A stretch of 64,000 nt of DNA from Pseudoduganella armeniaca (GTDB lineage Bacteria > Pseudomonadota > Gammaproteobacteria > Burkholderiales > Burkholderiaceae_D): the NCBI RefSeq assembly GCF_003028855.1, contig NZ_CP028324.1:3038001-3102000 (forward strand), in the 5' to 3' direction. Positions 7,873 to 18,417 of the stretch are shown piece by piece. A program made the position numbers and the translations under genes. Positions within the stretch are counted from its first letter, which is position 1, and each line of letters begins with the position of its first letter. The notes under the pieces are model-generated. The model was not told where the DNA came from. It saw only the letters and a program-made list of their open reading frames with translations, and did not search any database.

Positions 7873-9256
7873 ACAACGATACGATGAAACGCAGGTCGTT
7901 CCTGCAGGGCGCCGCGCTGCTGGGCGCGGGCATGGTCAGCAAGGCCGGCGCCGCCAGCTTGCCGGAAGCGCCGGTACAGGACAGCGCCGCCACCGCCGCG
8001 CCGCTGCTGCCGCCGAATGGCCGGCCGTACAATCCGGTCGTCACGCTGAACGGCTGGAGCCTGCCGTGGCGCATGAAGGACGGCGTCAAGGAGTTCCACC
8101 TGGTGGCCGAACCGGTGGTACGCGAGGTCGCACCCGGCATGCACGCCAACCTGTGGGGCTACAACGGCCAGAGCCCCGGTCCGACGATCGAGGTGGTGGA
8201 GGGTGACCGCGTGCGCATTTTCGTGACCAACAAGCTGCCCGAGCACACCAGCGTGCACTGGCACGGCCAGATCCTGCCGAACGGGATGGACGGCGTCTCC
8301 GGTGTCACCCAGCCGTCGATCCAGCCCGGCAAGACCTTCGTCTACGAGTTCGTGGCCAGGCACGCGGGCACGTTCATGTACCACCCGCACGCGGACGAGA
8401 TGGCGCAGATGGCGATGGGGATGATGGGCTTCTGGGTCACGCACCCGAAGGACCCGCGCCAGCACGCGGTGGACCGGGATTTCGTGTTCCTGCTGGCGGC
8501 CTACGACATCGAGCCGGGCAGCTACACGCCGAAGGTCAACACGATGCTGGACTTTAACCTGTGGACCTTCAACAGCCGCGTGTTCCCCGCCATCGACCCG
8601 ATGGTGGTGCGCCAGGGCGAGCGCGTGCGCATCCGCGCCGGCAACCTGACGATGACGAACCATCCGCTGCACGTGCACGGCCATACCTTCGAGGTGACGG
8701 GCACCGATGGCGGCTGGGTCAGGCCGTCGGCGCGCTGGCCCGAGGTGACGACGGACATCGCCGTCGGCCAGATGCGCGCCATCGAATTCGTCGCCGACAA
8801 CCCGGGCGACTGGGCCTTCCACTGCCACAAATCGCATCACACGATGAACGCGATGGGGCACGACGTGCCGACCCTGATCGGCGTCGACCACCGCGGCGTG
8901 GCCGAGAAGATCAACCGGCTGGTGCCGGTTATATGGTGATGGGCGAGAAGGGCGGTGCCATGGGCGGCATGCGCATGCCGCTGCCGGAGAACACCTTGCC
9001 GATGATGACCGGGACGGGCCAGTTCGGCGAGATCGAGATGGGCGGGATGTTCACGCTGCTGAAGGTGCGCGAGGGGCTGAAGCGGGGCGACTATCGCGAC
9101 CCCGGTCACTACCGTCATCCGAAAGGAACGGTGGCCTACGAGTGGACCGGGGCGGCGCCGCCGGCGCCCACCGCGCCAGGTGGCAAGGCGGGGCGCGCGG
9201 ACGGGGCGCTGGACGTGCGCCGCGGCGGCGGTCACGAAGGGCACGAGGGCCACTGA
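7869..9256 (+). pseudogene. Tat-exported multicopper oxidase, C-terminus frameshifted
   Basis: A CopA/laccase-type copper oxidase. The N-terminus has a twin-arginine signal (KRRSFLQGAALLGAG). All four copper motifs are intact: SVHWHGQ, MYHPHAD, NHPLHVHGH and FHCHKSHHTMNAM, so types 1, 2 and 3 copper can bind. The GTG at 7869 overlaps the TolC stop and sits 6 nt after an AGGAG; the ATG at 7884 is too far from it. The frame ends at TGA 8937-8939, but the family C-terminus (YMVMGEKGG, MPLPENTLPMMTGTG, YEWTGA, ending HEGHEGH) continues in the +1-shifted frame to 9256. One base seems missing near 8928-8930. If real, the protein is about 356 residues without its last 105; if an assembly error, one intact oxidase of about 462 residues. 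Confidence 0.8.
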
Positions 9257-9269
9257 GCCGGTCCGTCCT

Positions 9270-9300
9270 CATTGGCGGCGTGCTATATTCGCCGCCAATG
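9270..9300 (+). promoter_or_regulatory. Perfect palindrome carrying an extended -10 box and the CLC start codon
   Basis: Arms CATTGGCGGCG (9270-9280) and CGCCGCCAATG (9290-9300) are perfectly complementary. The 9-nt centre is TGCTATATT, an extended -10 element. The right arm ends in the ATG of the CLC gene. Initiation 6-7 nt after the -10 would start the mRNA at or next to that ATG, so the transcript may be leaderless and the palindrome may act as an operator. Confidence 0.55.
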
Positions 9301-10521
9301 AAGCCCTTGCCTCAACCCCTGTCGCTGCTCCTTTATCTGCTGAAATGGACGGCGCTGGCCAGCGTCGTCGCGCTGCTCGCGGGCAGCGCGTCCGCGCTGT
9401 TCCTGTTTTCGCTCGATGCCGCCACGCACTGGCGCGAAGCCCATCCAGCCATTATCTGGCTGCTGCCGCTGGCTGGCTTCGCGGTGGGCTGGGTCTACTG
9501 GCGCTTCGGCCGCGCCGTGGAAGCGGGCAACAACCTCCTGATCGACGAAATCATTGACCCCACGAGCGTGGTACCGCTGCGCATGGCGCCGCTGGTCCTG
9601 GCGAGCACGGTGATCTCGCACCTGTTCGGCGCCTCGGTCGGCCGCGAGGGCACGGCCGTGCAGATGGGCGGCACGCTGGCCGACCAGCTGTCACGGCTGC
9701 CCGGGCTGAACGCCGCCGACCGCCGCGTGCTGCTGATGGCCGGCATCAGCGCCGGCTTCGCGTCCGTGTTCGGCACGCCGCTGGCCGGTGCCGTATTCGG
9801 CCTGGAGGTGCTGGTCATCGGCCGGCTGCGCCACGACGCCATCTTTCCCTGCATCGCCGCCGCCATCCTGGCCGACCAGGTCGGCCTGGCCTGGGGCGTG
9901 CACCATACCCATTACGCCATCGGCAGCGTGCCGGCCATTACCGCGTGGACGGTCGGCGCCGTGGTCCTGGCCGGTATCGCCTTCGGGCTGGTGGGCATGG
10001 CCTTCGCCGGCGCCACGCATGCGCTGTCGGCACGGATGAAAGCGTTGCTGCCGTATGCGCCGTTGCGCCCGCTGGCAGGCGGTGCCGTCGTCGCTGTCGC
10101 CGTGTGGGCGCTGGGCACGCAGCGCTATATCGGCCTGGGCATCCCCGTCATCGTGGATGCGTTCGCGCAGCCGCTGGCGCCCTGGGACTGGTTGGGCAAG
10201 CTGGCGTTCACGGTGGTTTCGCTGGGCAGCGGCTTCAAAGGCGGCGAGGTGACGCCGCTGTTCTATATCGGCGCGACCCTGGGCAATGCACTGGCACCGC
10301 TGCTGCAACTGCCGTTCGGCATGCTGGCCGGCGTCGGCTTCGTGGCCGTGTTCGCGGGCGCGGCCAACACGCCGCTGGCCTCGACCGTGATGGCGCTGGA
10401 GTTGTTCGGTCCCGCCATCGGTGCATATGCGGCGCTCGCTTGCACGGTGGCTTACCTGTTTTCCGGTCATCACGGCATCTACCGGGCGCAGCGGCGCAGC
10501 CCGTCCAAGACGCACGGTTGA
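9298..10521 (+). CDS. CLC-family antiporter of the fluoride (CLC-F) type
   Basis: A 407-residue polytopic membrane protein with the CLC fold. In place of the GSGIP anion-site motif of ordinary CLCs it has GNNLL (residues 77-81), and the gating-glutamate motif reads GREGT (Glu117). Both are hallmarks of CLC-F proteins, which export fluoride in exchange for protons. A third pore motif, SLGSGFKGGEVTPLF, and the helix-R region are present. Length fits the shorter bacterial members without CBS domains. The ATG at 9298 is the only sensible start; no Shine-Dalgarno is seen before it, in keeping with a leaderless mRNA. I looked for a fluoride riboswitch upstream and saw none. Confidence 0.85.
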   Translation: MKPLPQPLSLLLYLLKWTALASVVALLAGSASALFLFSLDAATHWREAHPAIIWLLPLAGFAVGWVYWRFGRAVEAGNNLLIDEIIDPTSVVPLRMAPLVLASTVISHLFGASVGREGTAVQMGGTLADQLSRLPGLNAADRRVLLMAGISAGFASVFGTPLAGAVFGLEVLVIGRLRHDAIFPCIAAAILADQVGLAWGVHHTHYAIGSVPAITAWTVGAVVLAGIAFGLVGMAFAGATHALSARMKALLPYAPLRPLAGGAVVAVAVWALGTQRYIGLGIPVIVDAFAQPLAPWDWLGKLAFTVVSLGSGFKGGEVTPLFYIGATLGNALAPLLQLPFGMLAGVGFVAVFAGAANTPLASTVMALELFGPAIGAYAALACTVAYLFSGHHGIYRAQRRSPSKTHG

Positions 10522-10638
10522 GCAGGGCGCCGGAACGCTCATGGCTGTGACCGTTTCGGCTGTCAAGTGATGTATTTCGAGAAACGTTGCATTTCGCATA
10601 CGTTAACACGGGAATAAGTTGTATGATGTCAGTTGACT

Positions 10639-10654
10639 CCGGGACGGTTCCCGG
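10639..10654 (+). promoter_or_regulatory. Leader hairpin upstream of pectate lyase
   Basis: CCGGGA-CGGT-TCCCGG, a perfect 6-bp stem, lies 22 nt before the pectate-lyase start. A possible -10 box TATGAT is at 10622-10627, which would place the hairpin at the 5' end of the mRNA. The rest of 10522-10675 shows nothing else clear. Confidence 0.35.
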
Positions 10655-10675
10655 CAATGACACTAGGAGACAATC

Positions 10676-12106
10676 TTGGCATCCAAAGAGATGATGTTGG
10701 CAAGCGTGGTAGCGCTACTTTTCGCTGGCGGCAGCGCCCAGGCGGCGGACTGGCCGTCCGGTTATTCGAAATGCGCCGACCAGAACGGGACGTGCAAAGT
10801 CGGCAGCACGGCCCGCTCCGTGTCCTTCGGCATCAAGGACAAGTTCGTCGTCAAGACGCTGTCCGGCGACGTGGCCTGCACGGTGGCCACCTTCGGCAGC
10901 GACCCCTATCCAGGCGTCACGAAAAAATGCGCGATTGGTCCTGTGAGCGGTACCACTCCAACGCCCACCCCGACGCCGACGCCGACACCGACACCGCAAC
11001 CGGTCGGCGATGCCAGCCTCGAGGCCGCACCGGCGACGGGTTGGGCCAGCCGCAACGGCGGCACGACCGGCGGCGCGGCGGCCGCATCCACGGCGATCTA
11101 CAAGGTCAGCTCGCCCTCGCAACTGCTGGCGGCGCTGAAGGCGCAGGGCGACAATCCGAAGATCATCAAGCTGTATGGCACCGTCGACATGGCGGCGGCC
11201 GACAACGGCGGCCCGTTCAAGAGCACCGACGACCAGGCGCTGCGCAGCCAGATCAAGGTGGGCAGCAACACCACGCTGATCGGCACGGGCAGCGACACGC
11301 GCCTCGTCAACGGCACCATCTCGATCTCGGGCGTGCAGAACGTCATCGTGCGCAACCTGAACATCGTCAATCCCTGCGACGTGGCACCGGTGTGGGACCC
11401 GAACGATGGCAGCACGGGCAACTGGAACTCGGAGTTCGACAGCGTCGTCATCAGCAAGTCGAAGAACGTGTGGGTGGATCACAACGTGTTCACCGACGCG
11501 CCGCTGACGGACGACAAGCTGCCGATTGCCAACGGCAAGATCAAGCAGTGCCATGACGGCGCGCTGGACGTGAAGAACGGCTCGGACTACGTGACGGTAT
11601 CGAACAACCGCTTCGAACTGCACACGAAGAACAACCTGATCGGCTCCTCCGACAGCACGACCAGCGACAACGGCCACCTGACCGTCACCTTCAACGGCAA
11701 CCACTTCCTGCACGTGGCGGAGCGCGCGCCGCGGGTGCGCTTCGGCATGGTCCACATCTACAACAACTACTTCGAGGGAAGCCGCTCGCACGCCGTCTAC
11801 CCGCACCACTACAGCATCGGCGTGGCCTACCTGGCCAAGATCATCTCGCAGAACAACGCGTTCGAGATCGCCGGTGCCAGCTCGTGCCCGCAGATCATGA
11901 CCAACCCGGGCTCGTCGAGCAAGACCGGTGCGATCGTCGACTCCGGTTCCCTGCTGAATGGCGCGGCGCTGGACGTGGCGAACAAGTGCAGCTTCAGCTC
12001 GTCGGTGGGCTGGACGGTGCCTTACTCGGTCACGCCACTGGCCGCTTCGGCTGTCAAGCAGTCGGTGCTGAGTAACGCCGGCACGGGCAAGCTGACCGTG
12101 CGCTAA
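10676..12106 (+). CDS. Secreted pectate lyase, polysaccharide lyase family 1
   Basis: A 476-residue exported enzyme. Layout: signal peptide (1-23), a small Cys-containing N-terminal module (about 24-90, four Cys), a Pro-Thr linker (TPTPTPT, about 93-107), and a PL1 right-handed beta-helix (about 120-476). Family motifs include NVWVDHNVF, the catalytic-region RAPRVRFG and HIYNNYFEGS. It cleaves polygalacturonate by beta-elimination with calcium. I chose the TTG at 10676 because AGGAG ends 6 nt before it; the ATGs at 10691 and 10694 are too far from that site. The N-terminal module may bind carbohydrate, but I do not recognise its family. It stands alone and is followed by a 53-bp palindrome. 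Confidence 0.9.
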   Translation: MASKEMMLASVVALLFAGGSAQAADWPSGYSKCADQNGTCKVGSTARSVSFGIKDKFVVKTLSGDVACTVATFGSDPYPGVTKKCAIGPVSGTTPTPTPTPTPTPTPQPVGDASLEAAPATGWASRNGGTTGGAAAASTAIYKVSSPSQLLAALKAQGDNPKIIKLYGTVDMAAADNGGPFKSTDDQALRSQIKVGSNTTLIGTGSDTRLVNGTISISGVQNVIVRNLNIVNPCDVAPVWDPNDGSTGNWNSEFDSVVISKSKNVWVDHNVFTDAPLTDDKLPIANGKIKQCHDGALDVKNGSDYVTVSNNRFELHTKNNLIGSSDSTTSDNGHLTVTFNGNHFLHVAERAPRVRFGMVHIYNNYFEGSRSHAVYPHHYSIGVAYLAKIISQNNAFEIAGASSCPQIMTNPGSSSKTGAIVDSGSLLNGAALDVANKCSFSSSVGWTVPYSVTPLAASAVKQSVLSNAGTGKLTVR

Positions 12107-12119
12107 AGGTTGAGACACC

Positions 12120-12172
12120 GGTGACAGGTTCCTCTCTGCGGGTCGGAGACCCGCAGAGAGGAACCTGTCACC
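12120..12172. repeat. 53-bp palindromic element (25-3-25), copy 1
   Basis: Perfect 25-bp arms around a GGA loop. The outer arm begins GGTGACAGG and the inner arm ends GCGGGTC. It starts 13 nt after the pectate-lyase stop and ends 5 nt before the convergent gene's stop, so it may also terminate transcription from both sides. It belongs to the family seen at 19263, 35709 and 59024. Confidence 0.85.
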
Positions 12173-12177
12173 AGGGG

Positions 12178-12486
12178 TCATTCCCGCGCGGCCGGCAGAT
12201 CCAATCCCGCCGGCCGCGCATCCCAACGCCGCGCCCGATGCGCCTCGGCCTGCGGATCGATCTCCAGCACGACCTGGTTCACCTGCGCGTACAGGTCAGG
12301 CACGCGAACGCCGGCCACGTCGCCATACAACTCCAGCGCCCGCGCCAGGCCATACCCGTATTTCTCCACCAGCAGTCCCGCCAGCTCGCGCGTTTCCGCG
12401 CCCCGCTCGATATCCTTGCGCCGGCTGGCCGCGTAGCGGCGCAGGTCGCCCAGCAGGCGCTCGTGCAGCTGTTCCATTTGGTCCAT
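12178..12486 (-). CDS. Small helical protein of unknown function
   Basis: A 102-residue, highly charged protein with no signal peptide or membrane segment; residues 1-75 look helical (MDQMEQLHERLLGDLRRYAASRR...). The ATG at 12486 follows a very strong ribosome-binding site (AAGGAAGGAGC), which decides the start over an upstream in-frame ATG. I do not recognise a family. It is convergent with the pectate lyase and divergent from the siderophore locus; nothing in the context gives a role. Confidence 0.65.
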   Translation of the reverse strand: MDQMEQLHERLLGDLRRYAASRRKDIERGAETRELAGLLVEKYGYGLARALELYGDVAGVRVPDLYAQVNQVVLEIDPQAEAHRARRWDARPAGLDLPAARE

Positions 12487-12545
12487 ACATGCTCCTTCCT
12501 TGCTACTCAGGGCATTCTGGCATGACGCGCAAGCCGGGGCAGCAC

Positions 12546-12606
12546 CGGTGACAGTCACCGTTTCCTAAACCCGTGGTGTCAGGCCCCATGATCGGGGCCT
12601 GACACC
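12546..12606. repeat. Two short palindromes related to the 53-bp family
   Basis: CGGTGACAGTCACCG (12546-12560) is a perfect 15-bp palindrome. GGTGTCAGGCCCC and its complement (12575-12606) are perfect 13-bp arms around ATGATC. The outer sequences GGTGAC and GGTGTCAGG match the outer arms of the 53-bp elements, so these look like shortened members of the same family. Confidence 0.7.
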
Positions 12607-12661
12607 TGCGGTTTGCGCACCTCACTTCCGCCTAGTCAAAAATAGTCATTGCGAACCTAAA

Positions 12662-12676
12662 TGAGAATCAGTATCA
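12662..12676 (+). promoter_or_regulatory. Fur box upstream of the siderophore locus
   Basis: TGAGAATCAGTATCA matches the TGATAATNATTATCA Fur consensus at all but two non-N positions. It lies 48 nt before the first TonB-receptor start and probably represses the whole locus when iron is plentiful. Confidence 0.8.
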
Positions 12677-12723
12677 TTCGCGTTTCCGGGAAGTGCTAGA
12701 TTCATAACAATAGGCAGAATGCA

Positions 12724-14686
12724 ATGTCCATAACAAAAAAGCTCCTCGCAGTATCCATCGCCGCCATCGGTCAGCAGGCATTTGCCGCTGAGGCTCCCGA
12801 GGCACCCGACGCCGGCGTCGCCGAACAGTCGATCGTCGTCGTCACCGCGTCGCTGCGCAATCACACGGCCGCCTCGGCGCCCGCGTTCACGACGATCGTT
12901 ACCGAAGACGACATCGCCAAGTCCCCGTCAACAGCCTGCCGGACCTGCTGCGCGACACCGTCGGCGTCAACAACATGACCGACAGCACCGGTCGCGACGA
13001 GATCCAGATCCGCGGCCTGGGCGGCAAGTACACGCTGATGCTGGTGAACGGCAAGCGCGTGTCGTCCGGCGGCGCGCTGTGGCGCGGCGGCGACTTCGAC
13101 TTCAGCTCGATCCCGCTGTCCTCGATCAAGCGCGTCGAGATCGTGCGCGGCCCGATGGCCGCGCTGTACGGCTCGGACGCCATCGGCGGCGTCGTCAACA
13201 TCATCACCAAGGCGCCGACGCGCGAATGGAAGGGCAGCGTCAGCGGCGAGTACCGCGTGGTGCAGCCGGGGAGGAGGGCGACCAGTACCGCGTGGGCGCC
13301 TCCATCGCCGGCGCGATCGACGACACGTTCGGCCTGGCGCTGTCCGGCGAATACTACGACCGCGACGCCTGGTATGCGACGTCCGCCAGCGACACCACGC
13401 GCCCGGCGCGCCTGGAGGAAAAGCGCGCCGCCAACGTGGCCGGCACCTTGTCCGTCAAGCTGGCCGAGAACCAGAGCCTGGACATCGACGCCAGCTACAA
13501 CCGCGACCACCGCCCGCGCGCGCTGTTCTACTACTCGTACAACCCGGAATGGGACTGGACCACGCGCGACTACCGCGAGCAGCAGATCGAGCGCGGCACT
13601 TACGGCCTGACGCACAAGGGCGACTGGGGCTGGGGTAACACCACCGCCTACATCACGCAGGAAAACGCCCGCATCGAGGACTTCAACAGCCGCTACAACG
13701 CGCCGCAGGAGCGCGTGCTGCACGAGGAGAATACGTACGCCAAGGCCTATGCCAACGTCAACTGGGGCATCAACGCCATCACGGCCGGCATCGACCTGCG
13801 CCGCCAGGTGATCAAGGACGCCGCCACCTATCTGGAATCGGGCCGCATCAGCACCAACAGCCGCGCCCTGTTCGTCGAGGACGAGCTGGCGCTGGCGCCA
13901 AGCCTGCGCCTGACCCTGGCCGGCCGCCTGGACGACAGCAATACCTTCGGCAGCCACTTCTCGCCCAAGAGCTACCTGGTGTGGCAGGGCGCGGACGGCC
14001 TGACGGTCAAGGGCGGCATCAGCCGCGCCTTCAAGGCGCCGGAAGCCTACCAGTTGAGCCGCGAATACCGCACCGTCAGCTGCGGCGGCAAGTGCTACCT
14101 GGAAGGCAATCCTAACCTGACGCCCGAGACCAGCACCAACTACGAGGCCGGCTTCGAGATCCACCGCCCGAGCTGGGACTTCACGGCCGTCGTGTTCAAG
14201 AACGACGTGAAAGACATGATCGTCGCCACCTACAGCGAGGTCGGACCGTCGCGCGCCTGGGCCAACGTGGCCAAGGCCAAGACGCGCGGCATCGAGCTGC
14301 AGGGCGAGGTGACGCTGTCGCCGGCCTTTTCCGTCAGCGCCAACCTGACCCACCTGAAGGCCGACTACATCGACGAGACGGGCCGCGAAGCGAAGCTGGA
14401 CAACCGCCCCGAGAACACCGCGGTCGCTACCCTGAACTGGAAGGCCACCGACCGCCTGACCACGTCGCTGTCGGCCCACTACACGGGCGAGCAGTATTAC
14501 CTGACCAAGGACCTGCCGGGCTACACCCGTGTCGACCTGTCCCTGGCGGCCAAGGTCAACAAGCAGCTGACGGTACGCGCCGGCGTCAAGAACCTGACCG
14601 ACGTGGACCTGGAGAAGAAGGACCGCGCGTTCGACTTCTTCGAGCTGGGTCGCAATTATTACGTCAGCGCGACCTACAGCTTCTGA
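12724..14686 (+). pseudogene. Catecholate-siderophore TonB receptor (FepA/CirA type) with two frameshifts
   Basis: The reading frame encodes a receptor of about 654 residues broken twice. Frame 1 gives the signal peptide (ending AFA) and TonB-box region, then fails near 12921-12925 in TCCCCG. Frame 2 gives VNSLPDLLRDTV, the plug motif RGPMAALYGSDAIGGVVNIIT and more, then fails near 13267-13273 in CCGGGGAG. Frame 3 carries the whole beta-barrel to the terminal aromatic F. Each break is repaired by adding one base. Barrel features such as YLEGNPNLTPETSTNYEAGFE are typical of FepA/CirA receptors. It is first in a Fur-controlled siderophore locus, so loss would be costly; both breaks lie in runs of four C or G, which makes an assembly indel plausible. 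Confidence 0.8.
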
Positions 14687-14773
14687 CCTCCACCAACCCC
14701 GGGGCGGAGCCCCGACGTAGCCAGCGTCCCGCCAGCCAACGTGAACCTGTCCACCCAGTTTTGCGAGGTAACG

Positions 14774-15915
14774 ATGGCTACATCCCTATTCCTGTCCCGG
14801 CACCGCAGCGTGCGTGCCAGCGGCGTGTTCGAACGTATCGCCACGCCGGCCGCCGGCGGCGCCCTGCATGCCGAGCTGGCGCGGGCGCTGCTGCGCGCAC
14901 GTGACGCCGGTATCGCCAACCCGATCGCCATCGGTGCGATCCCGTTCGACACCACCCAGCCTGCCGAGCTGCTGGTGCCCGAGCACAGCGAGTTCTTCAA
15001 CCGCGATACCTTGCGGCCGTTGGCCGCACTGCCACTGGCGCCGGTCGTGGCGTCCACCAGCATCCCCGGCGAGGAGCGCTTCAAGCAGGGCGTGCGCCAG
15101 GCCGTGGCCAACTTCGCCCACAGCGACATCCGCAAGGCCGTGCTGTCGCGCGTGCTGGAAGTGGAACTGGCCGGCCGCGCCGACCCGGCCGCGATCTTCG
15201 CCAGCCTGGCCGCCCAGAACCCGACCGGCTTCCAGTTCCGCATTCCGCTCTCCAGCGGCGCCGAGCTGGTCGGCGTCAGCCCGGAACTGCTGTTGCGCAA
15301 GGAGGGCGCGCACATCGTCTCGAACCCGCTGGCCGGCTCGGCGCGACGCCAGCCGGATGCCGACAGCGACGCGGCCGCGGGCGGCGCGCTGCTGCAGTCG
15401 CCCAAGGACCTGCGCGAGCACCGCTACGTCACCGACGACATCCGCCGCCTGCTGGCGCCCCTGTGCGCCACGCTGGACGTGCCGGAGCAGCCGTCGCTGC
15501 TGTCCACCAACGCCATGTGGCACCTGTCCACCCGCATCGAAGGCACCCTGCGCGATCCGGCGCAAACGTCGCTGCAACTGGCCTGCCACCTGCATCCGAC
15601 GCCGGCCGTGTGCGGCTACCCGACCGACCTGGCGCGCAAGCTGATCGACCTGGTCGAGCCGTTCGACCGTGGCCTGTTCGCGGGCGTGGTCGGCTGGTGC
15701 GACGCGGACGGCAACGGCGAATGGGCCGTGACGATCCGCTGCGGCAAGGTGCAGGGCAATACGATCCGCCTGTTTGCCGGCGCCGGCATCGTGGCCGATT
15801 CCTGCCCGGACGCGGAGTGGGCCGAAACCCAGGGCAAGCTGGGCACGATGCTGCGGGCGCTGGGCGCCGCGCGGCCGAGCGCCAGCGCCAACGTCGCCAC
15901 GGCAGCGGAGGCGGC

Positions 15916-15919
<4 letters not shown>
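14774..15919 (+). CDS. entC: Isochorismate synthase
   Basis: A 381-residue chorismate-utilising enzyme that converts chorismate to isochorismate, the first step to 2,3-dihydroxybenzoate. Family features: RKAVLSRVLEV (active-site Lys/Arg region), GVSPELLLRKEG, SNPLAGSARR, LREHRYVTDDIRR and the C-terminal HPTPAVCGYP with GLFAGVVGWCDADGNGEWAVTIR-like active-site strand. The length matches EntC/DhbC. The ATG at 14774 follows GAGG at a good distance; an in-frame ATG at 14741 lacks a site. Its stop overlaps the entE start by ATGA. A small GGGGC/GCCCC hairpin (14701-14713) lies between it and the receptor gene. Confidence 0.95.
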
Positions 15920-17526
<1,607 letters not shown>

Positions 17527-17542
17527 CCGAACAATTCAAAAC

Positions 17543-18406
17543 ATGGCGATTCCTTCGATTTCCTCCTACCCGCTGCCAGCCGCTGGCAGTCTTCCCGCCA
17601 ACCGTGTGCAATGGCACGCCGACCCGGCCCGCGCCGTGCTGCTGGTGCACGACATGCAGGACTACTTCCTGCGCTTCTACGAGGCCGGCAGCCCGCTGCT
17701 GACCACCCTGGTCGAGAACATCGCCCGGCTGCGCGCCTGGGCCGACGCGGCCGGCGTGCCGGTCGTGTACACCGCCCAGCCCACCGAGCAGAGCAAGGAA
17801 GAGCGCGCGCTGCTGAACGATATGTGGGGCCCGGGCCTGACCACGGCCGACCCAAGCCTGCAGCAGGTCACGGCCGCGCTGGCGCCGGCGCCGCACGATA
17901 CGGTGCTGGTGAAATGGCGCTACAGCGCGTTCCAGCGCTCCAACCTGCAAGAGCTGATGCGCGAATGGGGCCGCGACCAGCTGGTGATCACGGGCGTGTA
18001 TGCCCACATCGGCTGCATGACGACGGCGCTGGACGCCTTCATGCGCGACATCCAGCCGTTCATGGTGGCCGATGCGGTCGCCGATTTCTCCGAGCGCGAG
18101 CACCGCATGGCGCTGGACTACGTGGCCGGCCGCTGTGGCGCCGTTGTCACGGCCGCCGAATTGCTGGGCGCGGGCGGCACGCGCGTCGATATCGCCTGGC
18201 TGCGCGAGCGCCTGGCGCCGGCGCTGGACGACCAGGGCTACGGCGCCGACGAGAACCTGATGGACTACGGCCTCGATTCGCTGGAGGTGATGAACCTCGT
18301 CGCGGCGCTGGACCAGCGCGGCATCAAGGTGTCGTTCGAGGAACTGGCCGGCACGCCCACGCTGAACGCGTGGTGGGCGCTGGTCGAGCGCAAGCAGGCC
18401 GCCTGA
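17543..18406 (+). CDS. entB: Bifunctional isochorismatase / aryl carrier protein
   Basis: A 287-residue two-domain protein. The N-terminal isochorismatase (1-205) has LLVHDMQDYFL, VVYTAQP and the VTGVYAHIGCMTTALDAFM-like active-site region (here ITGVYAHIGCMTTALD), and hydrolyses isochorismate to 2,3-dihydro-2,3-DHB. The C-terminal aryl carrier domain has DYGLDSLEVM with Ser246 as the phosphopantetheine site (Ser245 in E. coli EntB). It therefore both makes and carries the aryl starter unit. It lies 16 nt after entE. No phosphopantetheinyl transferase gene is in the window to activate it. Confidence 0.96.
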   Translation: MAIPSISSYPLPAAGSLPANRVQWHADPARAVLLVHDMQDYFLRFYEAGSPLLTTLVENIARLRAWADAAGVPVVYTAQPTEQSKEERALLNDMWGPGLTTADPSLQQVTAALAPAPHDTVLVKWRYSAFQRSNLQELMREWGRDQLVITGVYAHIGCMTTALDAFMRDIQPFMVADAVADFSEREHRMALDYVAGRCGAVVTAAELLGAGGTRVDIAWLRERLAPALDDQGYGADENLMDYGLDSLEVMNLVAALDQRGIKVSFEELAGTPTLNAWWALVERKQAA

Positions 18407-18417
18407 GGACAGATGCC

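Noticed and set aside
9200..9298. Fluoride riboswitch before the CLC-F gene
   Set aside because: The short space holds none of the conserved crcB-motif stretches and the promoter seems to lie directly at the start codon.
10962..11000. Tandem ACGCCGACACC-like DNA repeats as a regulatory array
   Set aside because: They encode the Thr-Pro linker of the pectate lyase and are explained by it.
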